Assembly: GCA_029558435.1 (NCBI GenBank)
Contig: JAKQEZ010000762.1
Coordinates: 1-7,485, forward strand
DNA: 7,485 nt
Direction: 5' to 3'
Origin: Bacteroidota bacterium
GTDB taxonomy: Bacteria > Bacteroidota > Bacteroidia > Flavobacteriales > Crocinitomicaceae
Each line of letters opens with the position of its first letter. Position 1 is the stretch's first letter. This document shows, piece by piece, positions 6,415-7,485 of this stretch. Below the pieces are notes generated by a model that searched no databases, was not told the origin of the DNA, and saw only the letters and a list, made by a program, of their open reading frames with translations. Position numbers and translations under genes: made by a program.

Positions 6415-6477
6415 GCGGGTAAAAAAATTGTTTTTAAAAACGTTCGGTGGAAAAAATAAAAAATACAGAAGGGTCGG

Positions 6478-6501
6478 CAATGAGTGTCGGCTTACTCGTT
6501 G
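6478..6501. repeat. 8-base-arm inverted repeat
   Basis: CAATGAGT (6478-6485) pairs with ACTCGTTG (6494-6501) across the loop GTCGGCTT. There is one mismatch as DNA, which becomes a G-U pair if the plus strand is transcribed. GTCGGC is also present just before the left arm, at 6473-6478. Confidence 0.45.
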
Positions 6502-6691
6502 TCCTTTTGCAATATGGTCTGTATGTTGCTCACCTATCAACGTTTGTTTGTGTGCTAAAGTTTAGTATTTGGTCAGTCGTTTGTCTTGTGTAGTGTCGTC
6601 AATAGGCTTGCTTGCAACAGTAGATTGGTAAACAACTGCTCCGAAAACGGACGTAAAGTATAACATTTCAATTTTTTAATATGATTGATAA

Positions 6692-7357
6692 CTAATTAAT
6701 ATCAACAACCACATTTTCGTTTTCACACGGTGTTACCGTAACTTTTTTAAGACTATAATTAGCCGTATTAATTTTATATCCAACATTTATATATCCTACG
6801 CCATTATAAAAATTATTATTTTTATAAGTCATAGTATATAAATTAAATACACTTGAATATAGTGTTTGGCTGAAAAAAGGTCCCGGTATTACCAAATCAT
6901 TTGGTAAGTTGTTATAATCTGTAATGTGTAATGTATCATTAACCGTATGCGGATTAATAACATTTAAACTCACCTGAATATTGGTGGTAGGATTCAGATA
7001 CAACACAAGATTTTCATCGGTAGTTTGTTTGGGTATTTCTTCCATAATGCTGTTATATCCCGCTCCTGCTTTGTATTGTATCTTCATTGCAGATCCTCCA
7101 TCATCTTTATACTTAAATTGAAAATAGCCATTGGCATCGGTGGTAGCATTTGCCAGTATTTTGCCTCCATAGGTGGGGGAGATTACCCCTCCTGAAACGC
7201 TCTGATAAAGGACTATTTCTTTATTTGCAACAGATGTCATGCTACAATCGTTAAACAAATGCCCGCTAAGGATGTATATATGATCGTCTTTTATTTTTAA
7301 GCATGAAGTAAATAGGGCAAGTAGCATCACGCCTGCAATTACAATTAGCTTTTTCAT
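6692..7357 (-). CDS. Lipoprotein with a carboxypeptidase-regulatory/transthyretin-like beta-sandwich domain
   Basis: This 221-residue protein starts MKKLIVIAGVMLLALFTSC, a lysine-led hydrophobic signal peptide ending in a lipobox with Cys19 as the predicted lipidated residue. Charged residues follow (KIKDD), so export to the outer membrane is plausible. Residues about 30-105 resemble a small beta-sandwich of the CarboxypepD_reg/transthyretin-like type, with the telling segment ATTDANGYFQFKYKD and a preceding NKEIVLYQ strand. The C-terminal half is beta-rich and unrecognised. Cys38 and a late Cys in CENENVV could form a disulfide. The substrate and partners are unknown. It reads in the same direction as the operon downstream but is 416 bases away and has its own promoter-like box, so it is probably unrelated to the defence genes and marks the neighbouring chromosomal background. 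Confidence 0.88.
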   Translation of the reverse strand: MKKLIVIAGVMLLALFTSCLKIKDDHIYILSGHLFNDCSMTSVANKEIVLYQSVSGGVISPTYGGKILANATTDANGYFQFKYKDDGGSAMKIQYKAGAGYNSIMEEIPKQTTDENLVLYLNPTTNIQVSLNVINPHTVNDTLHITDYNNLPNDLVIPGPFFSQTLYSSVFNLYTMTYKNNNFYNGVGYINVGYKINTANYSLKKVTVTPCENENVVVDIN

Positions 7358-7410
7358 TCTATTTCTGTATTAATAGTTTTTATTCACTTGCTAATTTATA
7401 TCGCACGTTA

Positions 7411-7418
7411 CAAAAATA
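7411..7418 (-). promoter_or_regulatory. Putative -7 promoter box of the lipoprotein gene
   Basis: The coding strand reads TATTTTTG, matching TAnnTTTG, about 54 bases upstream of the lipoprotein ATG. The -33 element is weak or absent. The rest of 7358-7485 shows no gene. Confidence 0.45.
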
Positions 7419-7485
7419 GTGTCGTTGCAATGTTTAGTAACCTTGAAATCATTTATAGTGCTTCCTGTGTTAGTATTTTTAAAAT

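Larger units (their letters stand above)
6276..6691. other. Gene-free structured intergenic region
   Basis: About 416 bases separate the lipoprotein from the defence-like operon. Short open frames on both strands here have no recognisable domain, sensible start context or coding character, and those on opposite strands overlap each other across the hairpin. The stretch holds inverted repeats at 6331-6350, 6351-6414, 6430-6441 (GTTTTTAAAAAC) and 6478-6501, a small TCCG-AAAA-CGGA hairpin at 6640-6651, and at its left end the operon promoter. I see no tRNA, riboswitch or clear intrinsic terminator. From about 6502 to 6639 I see nothing recognisable. Confidence 0.6.

Noticed and set aside
6319..6565. 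Overlapping 65-73 residue open frames on both strands across the intergenic hairpin
   Set aside because: They overlap each other antisense, share the hairpin sequence, and show no domain, signal or convincing start context. They are best explained by the structured repeat.
6685..6705. Inverted repeat TTGATA / TATCAA over the lipoprotein stop codon as a terminator
   Set aside because: The stem is short and AT-only apart from one pair, and no T-run follows on the minus strand.

Overview
The window is AT-rich and looks like a Bacteroidota genome (Flavobacteriia, Chitinophagia or Sphingobacteriia). This rests on three things: the gene families present (four-helix-bundle S23-like protein, DUF1016/YhcG nuclease, a lipoprotein with a transthyretin-like domain), mostly AT-rich leaders without a strong Shine-Dalgarno, and promoter -7 boxes of the Bacteroidota form TAnnTTTG. 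No species can be named from the sequence alone. All six supported genes lie on the minus strand, so they read from right to left.

Layout in reading order. (1) 7357-6692 is a lipoprotein with a putative TAnnTTTG promoter; it looks like ordinary cell-envelope content. (2) 6691-6276 is a gene-free stretch of about 416 bases. It holds several inverted repeats, the strongest a 64-base hairpin at 6351-6414, and ends with the promoter and a possible operator of the next gene. (3) 6275 to the left edge is one compact gene train: a small XRE regulator (6275-5982); a 1085-residue fusion of a phospholipase-D-like nuclease and an SF2/SNF2-type helicase (5981-2724); a DUF1016/YhcG PD-(D/E)xK nuclease (2719-1613); a four-helix-bundle protein (1581-1213); and the N-terminal 386 residues of an Eco57I/PglX-like DNA methyltransferase (1160 to the edge). 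The methyltransferase is cut off by the window before its catalytic motifs. Spacers between these genes are 0, 4, 31 and 52 bases.

How the genes may work together (inference). The set resembles a restriction-modification-like defence locus. The methyltransferase would mark self DNA, the PLD-helicase would translocate on and cut unmarked DNA, and the XRE protein would act like a controller protein that delays or limits expression. The DUF1016 nuclease and the four-helix-bundle gene sit between the two core components and look like accessory inserts. I do not recognise this exact five-gene arrangement as a named system. It differs from classical Type I (no HsdS or HsdR seen here), from DISARM (no DUF1998 gene; PLD and helicase fused) and from BREX (no pglZ or brxC in view), although genes beyond the left edge could change that.

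The least expected sequence structure is inside the DUF1016 gene: three 54-bp tandem units, each beginning with a 19-bp palindrome and together encoding an 18-residue repeat. A second oddity is an 18-bp exact direct repeat that brackets the four-helix-bundle gene and supplies the stop codons of both that gene and its upstream neighbour.
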